Assembly: GCA_963576725.1 (NCBI GenBank)
Contig: OY755240.1
Location: 58,218,633-58,282,632 of the forward strand
DNA length: 64,000 nucleotides
Reading direction: 5' to 3'
DNA from: Azorinus chamasolen
Taxonomy: Eukaryota > Mollusca > Bivalvia > Cardiida > Solecurtidae
Part shown: one piece after another, positions 1 through 11,341 of the stretch
How positions within the stretch are numbered: position 1 is the first letter of the stretch
How the letters are laid out: every line of letters starts with the position of its first letter
Notes under the pieces: model-generated
Seen by the model: only the letters and a program-made list of their open reading frames with translations
Told to the model about the DNA's origin: nothing
The model's database searches: none
Translations under genes and position numbers: made by a program

Positions 1-150
1 CCTATAGGAGCAAATGCTCTATTTATCACAATGGTTTCAAACTACAAATTTCTAAAAAATTCCTTTTCTCTAGTTAATACTCCTTTTCGGTAGATTTGTT
101 CAAAGAGGTTGTATCTAAAAATAGCCTATGAGGTACATGTAATAAGTTAA
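1..150. repeat. Family D MITE, right half (cut by window start)
   Basis: Begins at the apex of the family D hairpin (GGAGCAAATGCTC) and continues through the shared right half to a degenerate terminal TTAA. It matches the complete copy at 4327-4555 throughout. Orientation is the same as that copy. Confidence 0.8.
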
Positions 151-1231
151 ACACATAAAATTACTGTTACAGTCTAGAATCTTATAGGGCGATGCGGTTC
201 ATAGCGTCTTATTGGGATTCAATTGGGATTGTACAGGTAATCACAGAGCCTCCATTAGCAGCAAAGCAGCTAACCATTTACACCATGAATATTCATGTGA
301 GAAATAATATCATCATGAATATTAATTATATTATTTGTTATAACAGCACTATGGACACATGCAATTTTGGCCTAGGCAGAAACCGTAGAATCATATCTAT
401 GTTATTGGCTGCGGCGATAGTCGCAGCCAATCTTTTAGGGGTTAAAAAGTCATTATGCGTTTCTGCGGGATTAGTCTTTATTTGATTTGATAGAAAATTC
501 CAAGTAGAGTTTACATTTGTTTGGCTGCTATTTTTAGTTTTTAGTAATAGAGTCCAATCAATAAGAGTATATCGTCGACGTTCTTCTAAAATGTCGTATA
601 TCGATTATGGCGAGAAAACTTTTTTCGTTTCATCTGAAAGAGCGGAAAATTTTGCATCATCCAGTGAGTCTCTAGTTTTTGTAGCCAATCAGGCGGCAAA
701 GTTATGTCACATGATTTTATATCGTAAAATTATTGGTTAATATTTTTGTTCTTCTAAAATGTCGTATGTAGAGGAGAGCTGCTGCGAATTCAGGTGGTGT
801 TGTCATTCAGACTAATATTTTCCCAATTAAATGTAGGAATTGAAGGTACATATGCCTTCTGTGATAAAGCAGCGTAATTAATGTACGATAATCATCTTTT
901 ATTCTTAAGAATTCGAAAGAAACATTGACATTCCAAGCTGTCGTATAACAAAGTGCATGTCAGGTTTCAAATTCGTAAATGTTGTATCCGTCGTATAATA
1001 CCTCTAAACAACAATATTCAAGTTCTTAAAGGTCGTATATTGCCGCAAAAAAAATCTAAGGGCCACAGACACAGAAACATAAGGGACACAGACACATAAG
1101 TGACGTGCATAAACAGGTGAAAATGTCTCCTTATGATGTGTGCCGATTTTGAGAACCGTAACTTAACAAACACAGAAATGAATATTTTTTTTCGTTTTTC
1201 TCAAAACAAGCAAAATTGACATACGACATTG
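151..1231. other. Gene-free AT-rich stretch
   Basis: No exon or RNA gene seen. Holds a family E fragment (271-409), an isolated minisatellite-like unit near 545-585, and two copies of a short phrase (TTCTTCTAAAATGTCGTAT) near 581 and 749. The short open frame at 192-485 overlaps the MITE fragment and has no recognisable domain. Confidence 0.5.
271..409 (+). repeat. Family E MITE fragment
   Basis: Starts with the family E left end (TAACCATTTACACCATGAAT) and follows the family through its ATGAATATTAATTA and GGACACATG segments, then stops before the hairpin core. 3'-truncated copy. Confidence 0.65.
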
Positions 1232-2060
1232 TTTTTATAGTGATATAATCCATTAAATAAAAGTATATCAAACAGGGTTTGTAGTAATATAATCCATTTA
1301 ATAAGAGTATATCCACCAGGGATTGTAGTAATATAATCCATTTAATAAGAGTATATCCAACAGGGATTGTAGTAATATTATCCATTTAATAAGAGTACAT
1401 CCACCAGGGATTGTAGTAATATAATCCATTTAATAAGAGTATATCAAACAGGGTTTGTAGTAATATAATCCATTTAATAAGAGTATATCCACAAGGGTGT
1501 GTAGTAATATAATCCATTTAATAAGAGTATATCCAACAGGGTTTGTAGTAATATAATCCATTTAATAAGAGTATATCCAACAGGGTGTGTAGTAATATAA
1601 TCCATTTAATAAGAGTATATCCACCAGGGTGTGTAGTAATATAATCCATTTAATAAGAGTATATCCACCAGGGATTGTAGTAATATAATCCATTTAATAA
1701 GAGTATATCCACCAGGGATTGTAGTAATATAATCCATTTAATAAGAGTATATCAAACAGGGTTTGTAGTAATATAATCCATTTAATAAGAGTATATCCAC
1801 CAGGGATTGTAGTAATATAATCCATTTAATAAGAGTATATCCAACAGTGTAAGTAACAGAGTCCATTCAATAAGGGTATATCCACCAGCGTTTAGTAAAA
1901 GAGTCCAATCAATAAGAGTATATCCAACAGGGTTTGTAGTAATATAATCCATTTAATAAGAGTATTTCCAACAGTGTTTATAGTAATATATTCCATTCAG
2001 TAAGAATATATTCAACAGTGTTTATAGTAATATAATCCATTCAATAAGAGTATATCTACC
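1232..2060. repeat. 44-bp minisatellite
   Basis: About 18 tandem units of 44 bp built on CCATTTAATAAGAGTATATC followed by a CACCAGGGATTGTAG-like segment and TAATATAAT. Units differ by few bases. The array passes directly into the related 42-bp array on its right, so both derive from one ancestral unit. Confidence 0.95.
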
Positions 2061-3816
2061 AGGTTAAGTAACAACTTCCAGTCAATACGAGTATATCCAT
2101 CAGGGTTTAGTAACAACTTCCAGTTAATACGAGTATATCGAACAGGGTTTAGTAACAGCTTCCAGTCAAAACGATTATATCCACCAGGGTTTAGTAACAG
2201 CTTCAAGTCAATAAGAGTATATCCACCAGGGTTTAGTAACAGCTTCCAGTCAATAAGAGTATATCCAACAGGGTTTAGTAACAGCTTCCAGTCAATAAGA
2301 GTATATCCAACAGGGTTTAGTAACAGCTTCCAGTTAATACGAGTATATCGAACAGGGTTTAGTAACAGCTTCCAGTCAATACGAGTATATCCAACAGGGT
2401 TTAGTAACAGCTTCCAGTCAATACGAGTATATCCACCAGGGTTTAGTAACAGCTTCCAGTCAATACGAGTATATCCACCAGGGTTTAGTAACAGCTTCCA
2501 GTCAATAAGAGTATATCCACCAGGTTTTAGTAACAGCTTCCTGTCAATAAGAGTATATCCAACAGGGTTAAGTAACAGATTCCAGTCAATAAGAGTATAT
2601 CGAGCAGGGTTTAGTAACAGCTTCCAGTCAATACGAGTATACCCAGCAGGGTTTAGTAACAGCTTCCAGTCAATACGAGTATATCCACCAGGATTTAGTA
2701 ACAGCTTCCTGTCAATACGAGTATATCCAACAGGATTTAGTAACAGCTTCCAGTCAATACGAGTATATCCACCAGGATTTAGTAACAGCTTCCAGTCAAT
2801 ACGAGTATATCCACCAAGATTTAGTAACAGCTTCCTGTCAATACGAGTATATCCAACAGGATTTAGTAACAGCTTCCAGTCAATAAGAGTATATCGAACA
2901 GGATTTAGTAACAGCTTCCTGTCAATACGAGTATATCCACCAGGGTTTAGTAACAGCTTCCAGTCAATACGAGTATATCCACCAGGGTTTAGTAACAGCT
3001 TCCAGTCAATAAGAGTATATCGAACAGGATTTAGTAACAGCTTCCTGTCAATACGAGTATATCCACCAGGGTTTAGTAACAGCTTCCAGTCAATAAGAGT
3101 ATATCGAACAGGATTTAGTAACAGCTTCCTGTCAATACGAGTATATCCACCAGGATTTAGTAACAGCTTCCTGTCAATACGAGTATATCCACCAGGATTT
3201 AGTAACAGCTTCCAGTCAATACGAGTATATCGAAAAGGGTTTAGTAACAGCTTCCAGTCAATACGAGTATATCCACCAGGGTTTAGTAACAGCTTCCAGT
3301 CAATACGAGTATATCCACCAGGATTTAGTAACAGCTTCCTGTCAATACGAGTATATCCACCAGGATTTAGTAACAGCTTCCAGTCAATACGAGTATATCG
3401 AACAGGGTTTAGTAACAGCTTCCAGTCAATACGAGTATATCCACCAGGGTTTAGTAACAACTTCCAGTCAATACGAGTATATCCACCAGGGTTTAGTAAC
3501 AACTTCCAGTAAATACGAGTATATCCATCAGGGTTTAGTAACAACTTCCAGTCAATACGAGTATATCCACCAGGGTTTAGTTACAGCTTCCAGTAAATAC
3601 GAGTATATCCAACAGGGTTTAGTAACAGCTTCCAGTCAATAAGAGTATATCCACCAGGGTTTAGTAACAGCTTCCAGTCAATGCGAGTATATCCACTAGG
3701 GTTTAGTAACAACTTCCATTCAATACGAGTATATCCACCAGGGTTTAGTAACAGCTTCCAGTCAATACGAGTATATCCACCAGGGTTTAGTAACAGCTTC
3801 CATTCAATATGAGTAT
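2061..3816. repeat. 42-bp minisatellite
   Basis: About 41 tandem units of 42 bp, core AATACGAGTATATCCACCAG plus GGTTTAGTAACAGCTTCCAGTC-like sequence. Because 42 is divisible by three, a 510-codon open frame runs through it on the minus strand with a 14-residue repeat. That frame is a by-product of the unit length and not a supported gene: there is no splice or domain context, and all substitutions are unit variants. Confidence 0.95.
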
Positions 3817-3836
3817 AGTTTGCGAGAGGAGTTTAA

Positions 3837-4044
3837 ACGGCACACAGTTTTGACCCTGAGCAGAGGGTTCGTCTAGAAGCCCTCTGGTACGGCACACAGT
3901 TTTGATCCTGAGCAGAGGTATCGTCTAGGAGCCCTTTGGTACGGCACACAATTTTTACCCTGATCGGAATGTTCGGCTAGACGCCCTCTGGTACGACACA
4001 CAGGTTGACCCTGAGCAGACGGTTTGTCTAGAAGCCCTCTGGTC
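3837..4044. repeat. 52-bp tandem repeat, 4 units
   Basis: Four units begin at 3837, 3889, 3941 and 3993, each opening ACGGCACACAGTTTTGACCC or a close variant and ending AGCCCTCTGGT. Units carry CCCTGAGCAGA and GTCTAG motifs reminiscent of the MITE hairpin core. Confidence 0.9.
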
Positions 4045-4245
4045 TGGTCTGCACTGTTTATAAATGTTTCAACAGATCCGACCTAAACTAATTTGCTTCA
4101 GGTTGTTTTCAAATGATATAAAATGAGTGTTTGATTGATTGGATCCTAATTAGACACCAACTTACTCGGCGTCTAATCTAGATTTAACCTAGATTGAAAG
4201 CTTCAGCAACTTGTACCAATGAACTAGAATATCATTGTGAAAGTG

Positions 4246-4698
4246 TTAACCGTTTACTCCATGAATATTGACGAAGGAAATTATGGCATCATGAATACCA
4301 ATTAGTAAGTACATGTAGATTAATTTTTAACCCATTCCCTGATATTGACGAATTTTGACGACTCTGTAAAAGACACTTCATGAAACCATTGTGATAAATA
4401 GAGCATTTGCTCCTATGGGAGCAAATGCTCTATTTACAACAATTGTTTCAAAGTGCAAAATTCTAAATTTTTCAATTTATCTAATTAATGCTCCTTTTCG
4501 GTAGAATTAATCAAATATGTTGTATCTAAATATAGCCTATGAGGTAATGGGTTAACAAACTTGCATATCAACACATACATTTTTTGCCAATTGCAAACAA
4601 CTCTGATGAGACGGCTCCTATTGTAGGAGCCGTCTGATCTGGGTCTACTCTATTTACAAAGGCGTAGAAATGTATATTTATGGAGTAAAGACTTAAAA
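4246..4698 (+). repeat. Family E MITE split by a family D MITE
   Basis: The left part (4246-4326) and right part (4556-4698) together align to the continuous family E copy at 42946-43183. The right part keeps the hairpin core (CTGATGAGACGGCTCC with its inverted partner). The join corresponds to a TTTAA in the uninterrupted copy, so the gap is a later insertion. Confidence 0.85.
4327..4555 (+). repeat. Family D MITE, complete, TTAA on both sides
   Basis: TTAA then CCCATTCCCT at the left, AATGGG then TTAA at the right, so TTAA is the target duplication. The central hairpin at about 4393-4440 pairs GATAAATAGAGCATTTGCTC with its complement. It sits inside a family E element, and the paralogous empty site (family E at 42946) has a single TTAA. 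Confidence 0.9.
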
Positions 4699-4786
4699 AG
4701 TTATGCGTGCGTAATATAAAATCTGTTATGCCTACTCTCTGCACGAATCCTTCATATCTTGAGAAACTATTGACCGAATATCAAAC

Positions 4787-4862
4787 TGAATGGAACCTGA
4801 TGAGACGCCGAGTAATTCGGCGTGGCGCCGAGTATGCCGACGTCTCATCTTGATCCAAAAGG
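4787..4862. repeat. Family G hairpin fragment
   Basis: Contains GGAACCTGATGAGACGCCGA and the inverse GACGTCTCATCTTGATCC, the family G core. The flanking TTAA ends are missing. Confidence 0.65.
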
Positions 4863-4983
4863 TATGCACATGCTAAGTAGGTGACGCTTGACAAGAACAG
4901 GGTGAACGAAAATATACAAAAATCCCACTTTAAACCGGAATTTTAGAAGAAATAAATTTGGATGTTTTAGGCAGATGGCTGCG

Positions 4984-5160
4984 TAACCATTTCTTGCATA
5001 AGTACGCCTTTCTACGCCTCTGTAAAAGTCACTTTCTGAAACCACATTGGTTTCAAACCACAAATTCTAATTTTTCCCCTTTTCTCCAGTAAATTCTCCT
5101 TTTCGGTAGATTTATTCGAAGTGGTTGGATCTAAAAATAGCCTATGAGGGAATGGGTTAA
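4984..5160 (+). repeat. Family D MITE lacking its hairpin
   Basis: Both flanks of family D are present, ending AATGGGTTAA, but the hairpin is gone: the left TGAAACCA joins almost directly to the right TGGTTTCAAACC. This looks like a precise loss of the palindrome. Confidence 0.75.
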
Positions 5161-5472
5161 AGAAGTGTGAAAATCATAAGCCTAAGCAACCATCTGCCAT
5201 ACAGACCTAAGTTGATGCTAATATAAACGCCCTATTTAGAAGGGTTATACTGTACAGCGGAATGCAACGTAAATATAAGAAACGGGGTAGGGTTTATGTA
5301 GGTTTTATATTCGGGTATAGCCTTACATGACTTTAAATATGTGCTATAAACTGCATGCAACAATCAACATTTTGTGCAAGTAAGAGTGCGATATAACAGT
5401 CAATACGTGCATTAAAACTTCAGTAAAAACTCACTGCAACGAAAATTTAGTAATGAATAATGCATGTCTTTG

Positions 5473-5556
5473 TAGGCAGGTGGCTGCTTAATGTAGGGTG
5501 AAAGTGATGCAGAAAGCTAGAGGAGCTTTCTGCATGACTTTCACTCTGCTACCTGT
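5473..5556. repeat. Family F palindrome core
   Basis: Arms GGCAGGTGGCTGCTTAATG and its complement flank AGAAAGCT / AGCTTTCT. The pogo-like terminal repeats seen in complete copies are not recognisable here. Confidence 0.75.
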
Positions 5557-5557
5557 G

Positions 5558-5788
5558 TTAACTCTGTCTCTGTTCTATGTGTATTACAAATTTCAATACC
5601 TACTGAATATTCATTAATAAAGTAGTTGTAACGAAATATGGGAGGTGTAACATTGTAGACAATTTAGACAGCAAAGAAACGGATCTATCAAATTCTGTTA
5701 GCAAACAGAGCAGACCCTGATCAGACGGCTCCTCTAGGATCTACTCTGTTTGCAGATGCGTGAAAACACGTTTATATGAGGGAAAGAT
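5558..5788 (+). repeat. Family A MITE
   Basis: Starts TTAACTCTGTC and follows family A through its GAATATTCAT and ACATTGTAG segments to GAGGGAAAG. The left hairpin arm (CCCTGATCAGACGGCTCC) is intact; most of the right arm is deleted. Confidence 0.8.
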
Positions 5789-6139
5789 CCATAATTATGC
5801 GTATTTTAGTATTCGTAATATCGAGTTTTTACTGTACCATAAGTCATCGATAGCCTACCTGGTTCGTCTCTCTGGTGCATAAACTCTAATATCCCATAAC
5901 CTGCGGCGTGGGAATATCGAAACAGAGGGACGTTACCAGCGGTAACACTAATGCATTTTTATTCAAATCAGCAGTTTTTCAGTCCGGTTGATAATGAACC
6001 TTGTGGAGAATAGGCGTAACAAATGCGTTACTAATCAATGCATTCTATTGCGTGGTCAGTTGTATTACTACGCTGTTTATAAATAATGACCGAAACAGTC
6101 GTCAGCAATTTTATACAGCTTGTTTACTTTTCTATTGGA

Positions 6140-6313
6140 TTATGTGATAAATAGAGGATCTTACATGAGTGTTCTTGATTATTGGATTTATTAAATGAGT
6201 CTTTTTAAAACGATAAAAAACAAGCTTTAGCGAGTATTTTATCGTTTTAAAAAGACGAATTCAATAAATCCAATAATCATGAACACGAATGCAAGATCCT
6301 ATTTATAACATAA
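6140..6313. repeat. Long inverted repeat, ~75-bp arms
   Basis: TTATGTGATAAATAGAGGAT at the left is matched by ATCCTATTTATAACATAA at the right. Arms pair through TGATTATTGGATTTATT and TTTTTAAAACGATAAAA around a loop of about 17 nt. Foldback element of unknown family. Confidence 0.85.
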
Positions 6314-8889
6314 CACACACAAATGTTATTTGCAGCCAATATTTCAGCAGTAACGTGGATTGTTATAAATTCTCCTTACATATAGAAATGATGAATGAAA
6401 GGTGTTATTAGGTTCGCTAGGTAACTGGGATAAAGTAGGTCCAAATTTTCCAACTTTTTTTTTACTTACTGTCGTATCAATCAGGATCTAATTCAGACCT
6501 CTCTGGTATTCAATTTAACTGTGATAGTTTAAGATACAAAAACATACAGAAACACGTCAAAATAAATTCTGAGTTACAGTTTTGACATACATAGTTACAA
6601 ACACGTCACATTATGACGTCATTGTACACAACATGTGTCTATGTAAAGCGCGCCATTTACATGAAGACCCACATACAGTCGCCAACACGTCCGACACTCA
6701 CTGTCAATGGGATTCGAAATGCGCCTTCGTTTTGGTATATTAAGCCCTTCATTAGTGTTGTATGTATACACATGGACATGGACATTTCCACCGAGAAAAA
6801 AATCTCGATTCAAGTTCAGTGAAAATGTTTGAAATGGACAAAAGATTCAGTACGAACTGCTGCATAAAATGTGTTGGAACAGGAGGAAGATTTTCGCGAT
6901 CAGTATGAGTATAGCATATTTGAAATATGTTTGTGCTGTGCTGGATTCAGATGACTTTAGTTGTTGATTGATGAGATATTTGTATGAGTAGAAATCTGCA
7001 TAAACAAAAGGACATGCGGTGAAGAAAATGCAAAGTTGAGGAGGCATTTTAAATATAGAATGGATTGTATGGGTCAGAGTAGCTGGTAGGTCTTTTTTGG
7101 CATACATTTTGTATATGATTCCTGACAGCGATTACAATTTGTATTATTTTATCGAAATTAAGGCGTAAGTGCCAACAATCCTTTGCCATCTGTCGTGACT
7201 CAATCGTGAACAGGTAGGTCGACCACCGTCCGCCAGTTTGTTTGTTTTGACAGCGCGTATGAATCGTTCGAATGTCATTCGGTCGTTCGAATGTTATTCA
7301 CTAGTGAATATATGCCCATGATTATCAAAAAATAATTGATAGTGTTACGTCACGCTGAAGCCATGAGTTATGTTATAAAAAATCTTATGTTTCATAAACA
7401 CAAATTTTAATAACCTATATAAATCAAAGTACTGACAGTACTGAAGGTTTCGGACATAATATATATAATATGGATTGTTTGCCGTGGATTTTTCTGAAAA
7501 TCATGTCAGTAGTTTGGAAGACATTTAAAGAATTGTTTTATGAACATGTCACACACAGGTCGATTCCAATAGCTCAACTTGCCACTTTGTGCCAATAGAG
7601 CCAAAATTGATGTTGAATGTAGCGTAGAGCCATCACTCCATTATTTGAAAGTAAGGGTCATACTTCTGCTATTATCTGGTGGACCATAACAGTAATTAGT
7701 ATGCATCATTCACTAATCCATATATACACTTCCACCAATTTTAGACATATATTTCCTTGTGATTCTAAATACCCTACAAATAATTGCCAAATATACTGTG
7801 GGGTGATATTAACAATATGACAAATTATAAAGTAACAAATATATTTCAACTTAGCATGGCAGGATACAACTGGGAAAATAAAATTAACTAGAAAATTGTT
7901 TCCAAGACACTGATGCACCCCTCCCCCTAACAATAGTGCCTCTATATATCAAGCACTTTTGACTATGTGTTATACAGTGAAGAACATTTCAGAGTCCCAT
8001 AACTCTGGTAAAATGGTCAGAGCAATAATTACATTCTTTAAGAAAATCTTCACATCAAGGTTGACAGCTTATCATGGGTGAAATTTTGAAGTAAAACCTC
8101 CCATTGGTATATGGGTTGTTAGACACATAACATTGTCTCACTTTATATTATATAGTAAAGACGATTTCAGGGTTCCATATCGGGTACAATTGGTCTGAGC
8201 AAAAATAAGCCTTTCTATGCTTTTGCAAACAGAAAAGACCCTGAAGTTCATAGAATAGTTTATCCATGCCTATACTTTGTCTTTGCGTGTGATTGCATTG
8301 TATTTTCTTACTTTTTCCTGAGGAGACTGCGGGTGTGAGTCTGTTCAGGGCCAGTTTGTGAGTCTGTGCTGCAAACAATACATTACCCGATCAGTTACCA
8401 CAACTGGCCAGGGTCTTCGCTATTTGCAGCATCATACAATAAATGATATAATTAAAAATAAATTATATTCATACATGCAAATTACAGTTAGTGTTGTAGT
8501 AAACACTACAGACCCTGATCAGTAACCGGCGTCATAGAAATAAATGATATGAATAGGAAATAAATTACATGTATACATTACTATAAGATACTATAAGACA
8601 CTATAAGATACTATAAGCCTGACACGTAAATCAATAAATGATGAAATGTATATAAATTAAAAGATAAGAAAGTGCTTTGTCTCATTTTGTTTGCCTTTCT
8701 CATTTTTAAAGTGGGACACCCTGTTTGGATTCAGATCTAATACCAAGTAACTGTTTGACCAAAATCTAAACTGTTTACAACTTGTGACAATATTGCCTTA
8801 GGTCAAAATGCCTAAAACTGATCTTTTAGAAATTCAAATGATGACAAACCTGAAGCAGACGATATTATAGATCTCTGCATGCAGCTTGC
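6314..8889. other. Gene-free stretch
   Basis: No exon with domain support seen on either strand; the short open frames at 6613-7933 show no family I recognise. A diverged direct duplication links about 7967-8026 and 8145-8203 (178-bp spacing). MITE hairpin remnants with CCCTGATCAG lie near 8388-8530 and 8710-8790. Confidence 0.5.
8580..8618. repeat. 10-bp tandem repeat x4
   Basis: Four units of ACTATAAGAT with one substitution. Confidence 0.9.
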
Positions 8890-9101
8890 TTAATCCTTAC
8901 AGTGCTGGGTGATTTTTCGTTTGCAACAATTGCCGTCTGCTTCAATTCTTCAATAGACTTTCTTTCATTTTATGCAAAAATATGGTCAAGATGACAAACA
9001 GTTTGGATCATGATGAGACGCAGAATTATGTGGCCTCTCATCTGGATCCAAACTGTTTGCATAGGTAATCACAGTTTCGCCGCTAGCGTGCAAAGAGTTA
9101 A
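8890..9101 (+). repeat. Family G MITE
   Basis: TTAATCCTTA at the left and GCAAAGAGTTAA at the right. The core pairs AAACAGTTTGGATC with GATCCAAACTGTTT. The right arm has ATCTGGATCC and the left GATCATGAT, keeping the T versus A asymmetry described in the findings. Confidence 0.8.
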
Positions 9102-9210
9102 GCGTATGACCTCGAGAGATTTTAGCATGATGTAACAGTTGCCCTGCACTACTGACCACAAGTGCTGTAAATCTAACTAGCTTCTGATGTGAAGAACAGA
9201 AGAAGTCTAT

Positions 9211-9342
9211 TTAACCCTTAATTTCCCTCATATAAACTTGTTTTCATGCCTCTGCAAACAGATTCGACCCAGATAAGACAGTTCGCTCCCATAGGATCAG
9301 CGTCTGCTCTGTTTGCTAATGGATCCACCTTCCATATTTCAT
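9211..9342 (-). repeat. Family A MITE, partial, reversed
   Basis: TTAACCCTTAATTTCCCTCA through GCAAACAG and a hairpin core with CCCAGAT, then CCTTCCATATTTCATTATAA, the reverse of the family A interior. It ends inside the family. Confidence 0.7.
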
Positions 9343-9684
9343 TATAAATATTTCGTAAGATTCCGGAACCGGATTGTAAGCCAAGCACTGCACATGCGCG
9401 TATTCTCTTAGGGGGATTCCCGCTAGGTAGAGCTCGTGCAATAGGGTTTTCCGCCATAGTTTGAGTCGCAATCCATTTTATAAGGATTTCGGCAAAAGCC
9501 GAAACCCTAAAAAGACAGCCGTCATTCGAACTTGACATACACATAAAACGTGTCTGACTCTTTGTGACAAAAGTTACTGTGTTTATTTGCCGTCGTCTAC
9601 ACGAATTTCATATATGCTTTCTCGTTCATTTGAACAAGTGGCAAACAGAATAATAGAATCAAGCATTGGTTTTGTTAGAGACGG

Positions 9685-9769
9685 GGGTTTCTATACCCGA
9701 TGTTGGTCTGTTCCAGCCGGAAACGAGCGAGTTTCCGATAGGAACAGACCAGCCGAGGGTATAGAACCC
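9685..9769. repeat. Hairpin, ~35-bp arms
   Basis: GGGTTTCTATACCC and GGTCTGTTCC pair with GGAACAGACC and GGGTATAGAACCC; an inner pair GGAAAC/GTTTCC closes on GAGCGA. Probably the centre of a MITE: flanking sequence shows no gene. Confidence 0.85.
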
Positions 9770-9779
9770 AAAATTCATG

Positions 9780-10355
9780 CTTGATTATTTTTCTCGCTGA
9801 AATACGCCCTAAAACCAATTAAATTAACGAATTTTGCGAAGTACTACTTTACATTGCGTAATACGACTTCCATATCTAATAGCAACAGACCGCAGCATAA
9901 CGTTAGGCGTGATACCAAAATGACGTCATTTGTTATGACAACCACAAACGTTACGTTTTGGCGTAAATATAAATGACTGAGTGACTACCAAACAACGTCG
10001 TCGGTTAATTAAGTATGCTTTTAAAGTGTTTATATGATAAATAGAATTCCATATTCGTGCTAATTACTTATATTAATTTCAATTCCTAAGGTTATTGCCT
10101 ATAGAAATGTTGGTATCATTCTGTAAGAATTCCTTCCCTTGTATTGATTTTACCCAATCCCGCGTATGAATACACTAGTCACGGGGTGTTCCAGATAAGG
10201 ATTTGTAGTATGGCTAATTTTAGTAACTCAGCTTATCTAGCACGGCTGAGAAGCGATAATGACTGTTTTAATATACCATGTTTTAAGCGGACAACGGTTG
10301 TGCAGCAAGAGAAACGTGATTCTCGAAAATATTGGATGAGGAAAACATACTTCTA
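9780..10355. other. No gene seen
   Basis: AT-rich sequence with no recognisable exon. The upstream exon expected before the D8C exon at 10628 was looked for here and not found. Confidence 0.4.
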
Positions 10356-10592
10356 TCAACCCTTTCTCTGTTCTTTTATTTATTCCAAATTTATAATACC
10401 AACTGAATATTCATGGACATAATAGTTGTAATGAGATATGGAAGGTTGAGAATTGTAGTCATTTTAGAAAGTGAAGAGACAGCTCTATCAAATTCTACTA
10501 GCAAACAGAGCAGATCCTGATCAGCCGTCTGGGTCTGGGTCTACTGTGTTTGTAAATGCGTGGAAATACGTTTATATGAAAGAAAGGGTTAA
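10356..10592 (+). repeat. Family A MITE
   Basis: TCAACCCTTTCTCTGTTC to GAAAGGGTTAA with the family A interior. The hairpin is shortened to GATCCTGATCAGCCGTCTGG, a deletion inside the palindrome. Confidence 0.8.
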
Positions 10593-10627
10593 AAAGAAAA
10601 ACATGTAATATGCTTATCTCCTTTCAG

Positions 10628-10792
10628 GCACACACCCTAGCACTTCCTCACCGGTCTCCAGGACTGCCTGCATGGTCGTCAGTGGTGATAGTGACTGTTA
10701 TGCAACCTATGACATTCACATTGCCAGGTGTACCGATTTTTATTTGTTCTAATTGACGGATTCTTTGTACCACGGCAGTGTATATTGCTTTG
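10628..10792 (+). pseudogene. D8C-domain exon with in-frame TAA
   Basis: Seen: a polypyrimidine acceptor (CTCCTTTCAG) before 10628, a GTAAGT donor at 10793, and 165 bp read from phase 1 to phase 1. The frame gives TACMVVSGDSDCYATYDIHI followed by ARCTDFYLF, a TAA at 10750-10752, then LTDSLYHGSVYCF. The order Cys, Cys, I-x-I-x-x-C, FY-L and a final Y-C resembles the C-terminal part of the D8C domain known from uromodulin, GP2 and OIT3-like secreted proteins; that match is from memory. The exon end is phase-compatible with the vWA exon at 13560, and D8C and vWA modules both occur in large extracellular proteins. One in-frame stop interrupts an otherwise coherent module, so I call it a decaying exon. 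A donor at 10728 would avoid the stop but ends in phase 2, incompatible with the next exon. The preceding exon, which would carry the rest of D8C, was not found. Confidence 0.55.
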
Positions 10793-11041
10793 GTAAGTCA
10801 ATATGATTTGCTTTCAAAGCTATAGTAAAAGCTCCCTATATCGACTAATAAACCATTGACCTAATAAATATACGTGACAGAAGTAAGGCCTGGATGAGTA
10901 TAATCTTATGTCATTTGAAAACAGTGTAGACCCCGACGATAGACAGCACAGAGGAACCGTCTAATAAGGGTCTGCACCGTTTGTCATTCTAAAAGTTGAC
11001 TAAACGGGCTATTTCATTCTAAAATTTCAGCAATGAAAGGA
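10793..11041. other. Intronic, degenerate MITE core
   Basis: Contains a decayed palindrome core near 10925-10985 (GTAGACCCCGACGATAGACA and its rough inverse). Nothing else recognised. Confidence 0.4.
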
Positions 11042-11275
11042 TTAACCCTTTCATCGCCTATGTCGCGTAAATGCACCACGACAAAAGTGCAGGATCAGAT
11101 CAAACGCCGCCTTTTCAAAGCGGCGTCTGATCAGGGACTTCATTTTTTGTCTCAGTCTCTACTTATATATTTGTGGTTTATTCCTTTGAAATTTTCAATT
11201 ATTTATCCCATTTCCTTATTTTACAGAATGATTTAACAAACTTGACAATTAGAAATTTGGCGCCGAAAGGGTTAA
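11042..11275 (+). repeat. Family C MITE
   Basis: TTAACCCTTTCATCGCC to GGCGCCGAAAGGGTTAA. The core has CAGATCAAACGCCGCCTTTT paired with AAAGCGGCGTCTGATCAGGG. Confidence 0.9.
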
Positions 11276-11341
11276 TTAGCCGAAATGTTATAACAACACT
11301 GGGTGGAAGACGACAATTAAACTTTGGCACCGAAAGGGTTA
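11276..11341 (+). repeat. Family C right-end fragment
   Basis: Ends AACTTTGGCACCGAAAGGG then TTAA, a second family C right terminus next to the complete copy. Confidence 0.6.

Noticed and set aside
2012..3544. 510-codon minus-strand open frame
   Set aside because: It is the 42-bp minisatellite read in a stop-free frame; no domain, splice or start context.
10628..10727. Shorter D8C exon using the donor at 10728
   Set aside because: It avoids the TAA but leaves phase 2, which does not fit the phase-1 vWA exon, and it cuts off the YC end of the domain.
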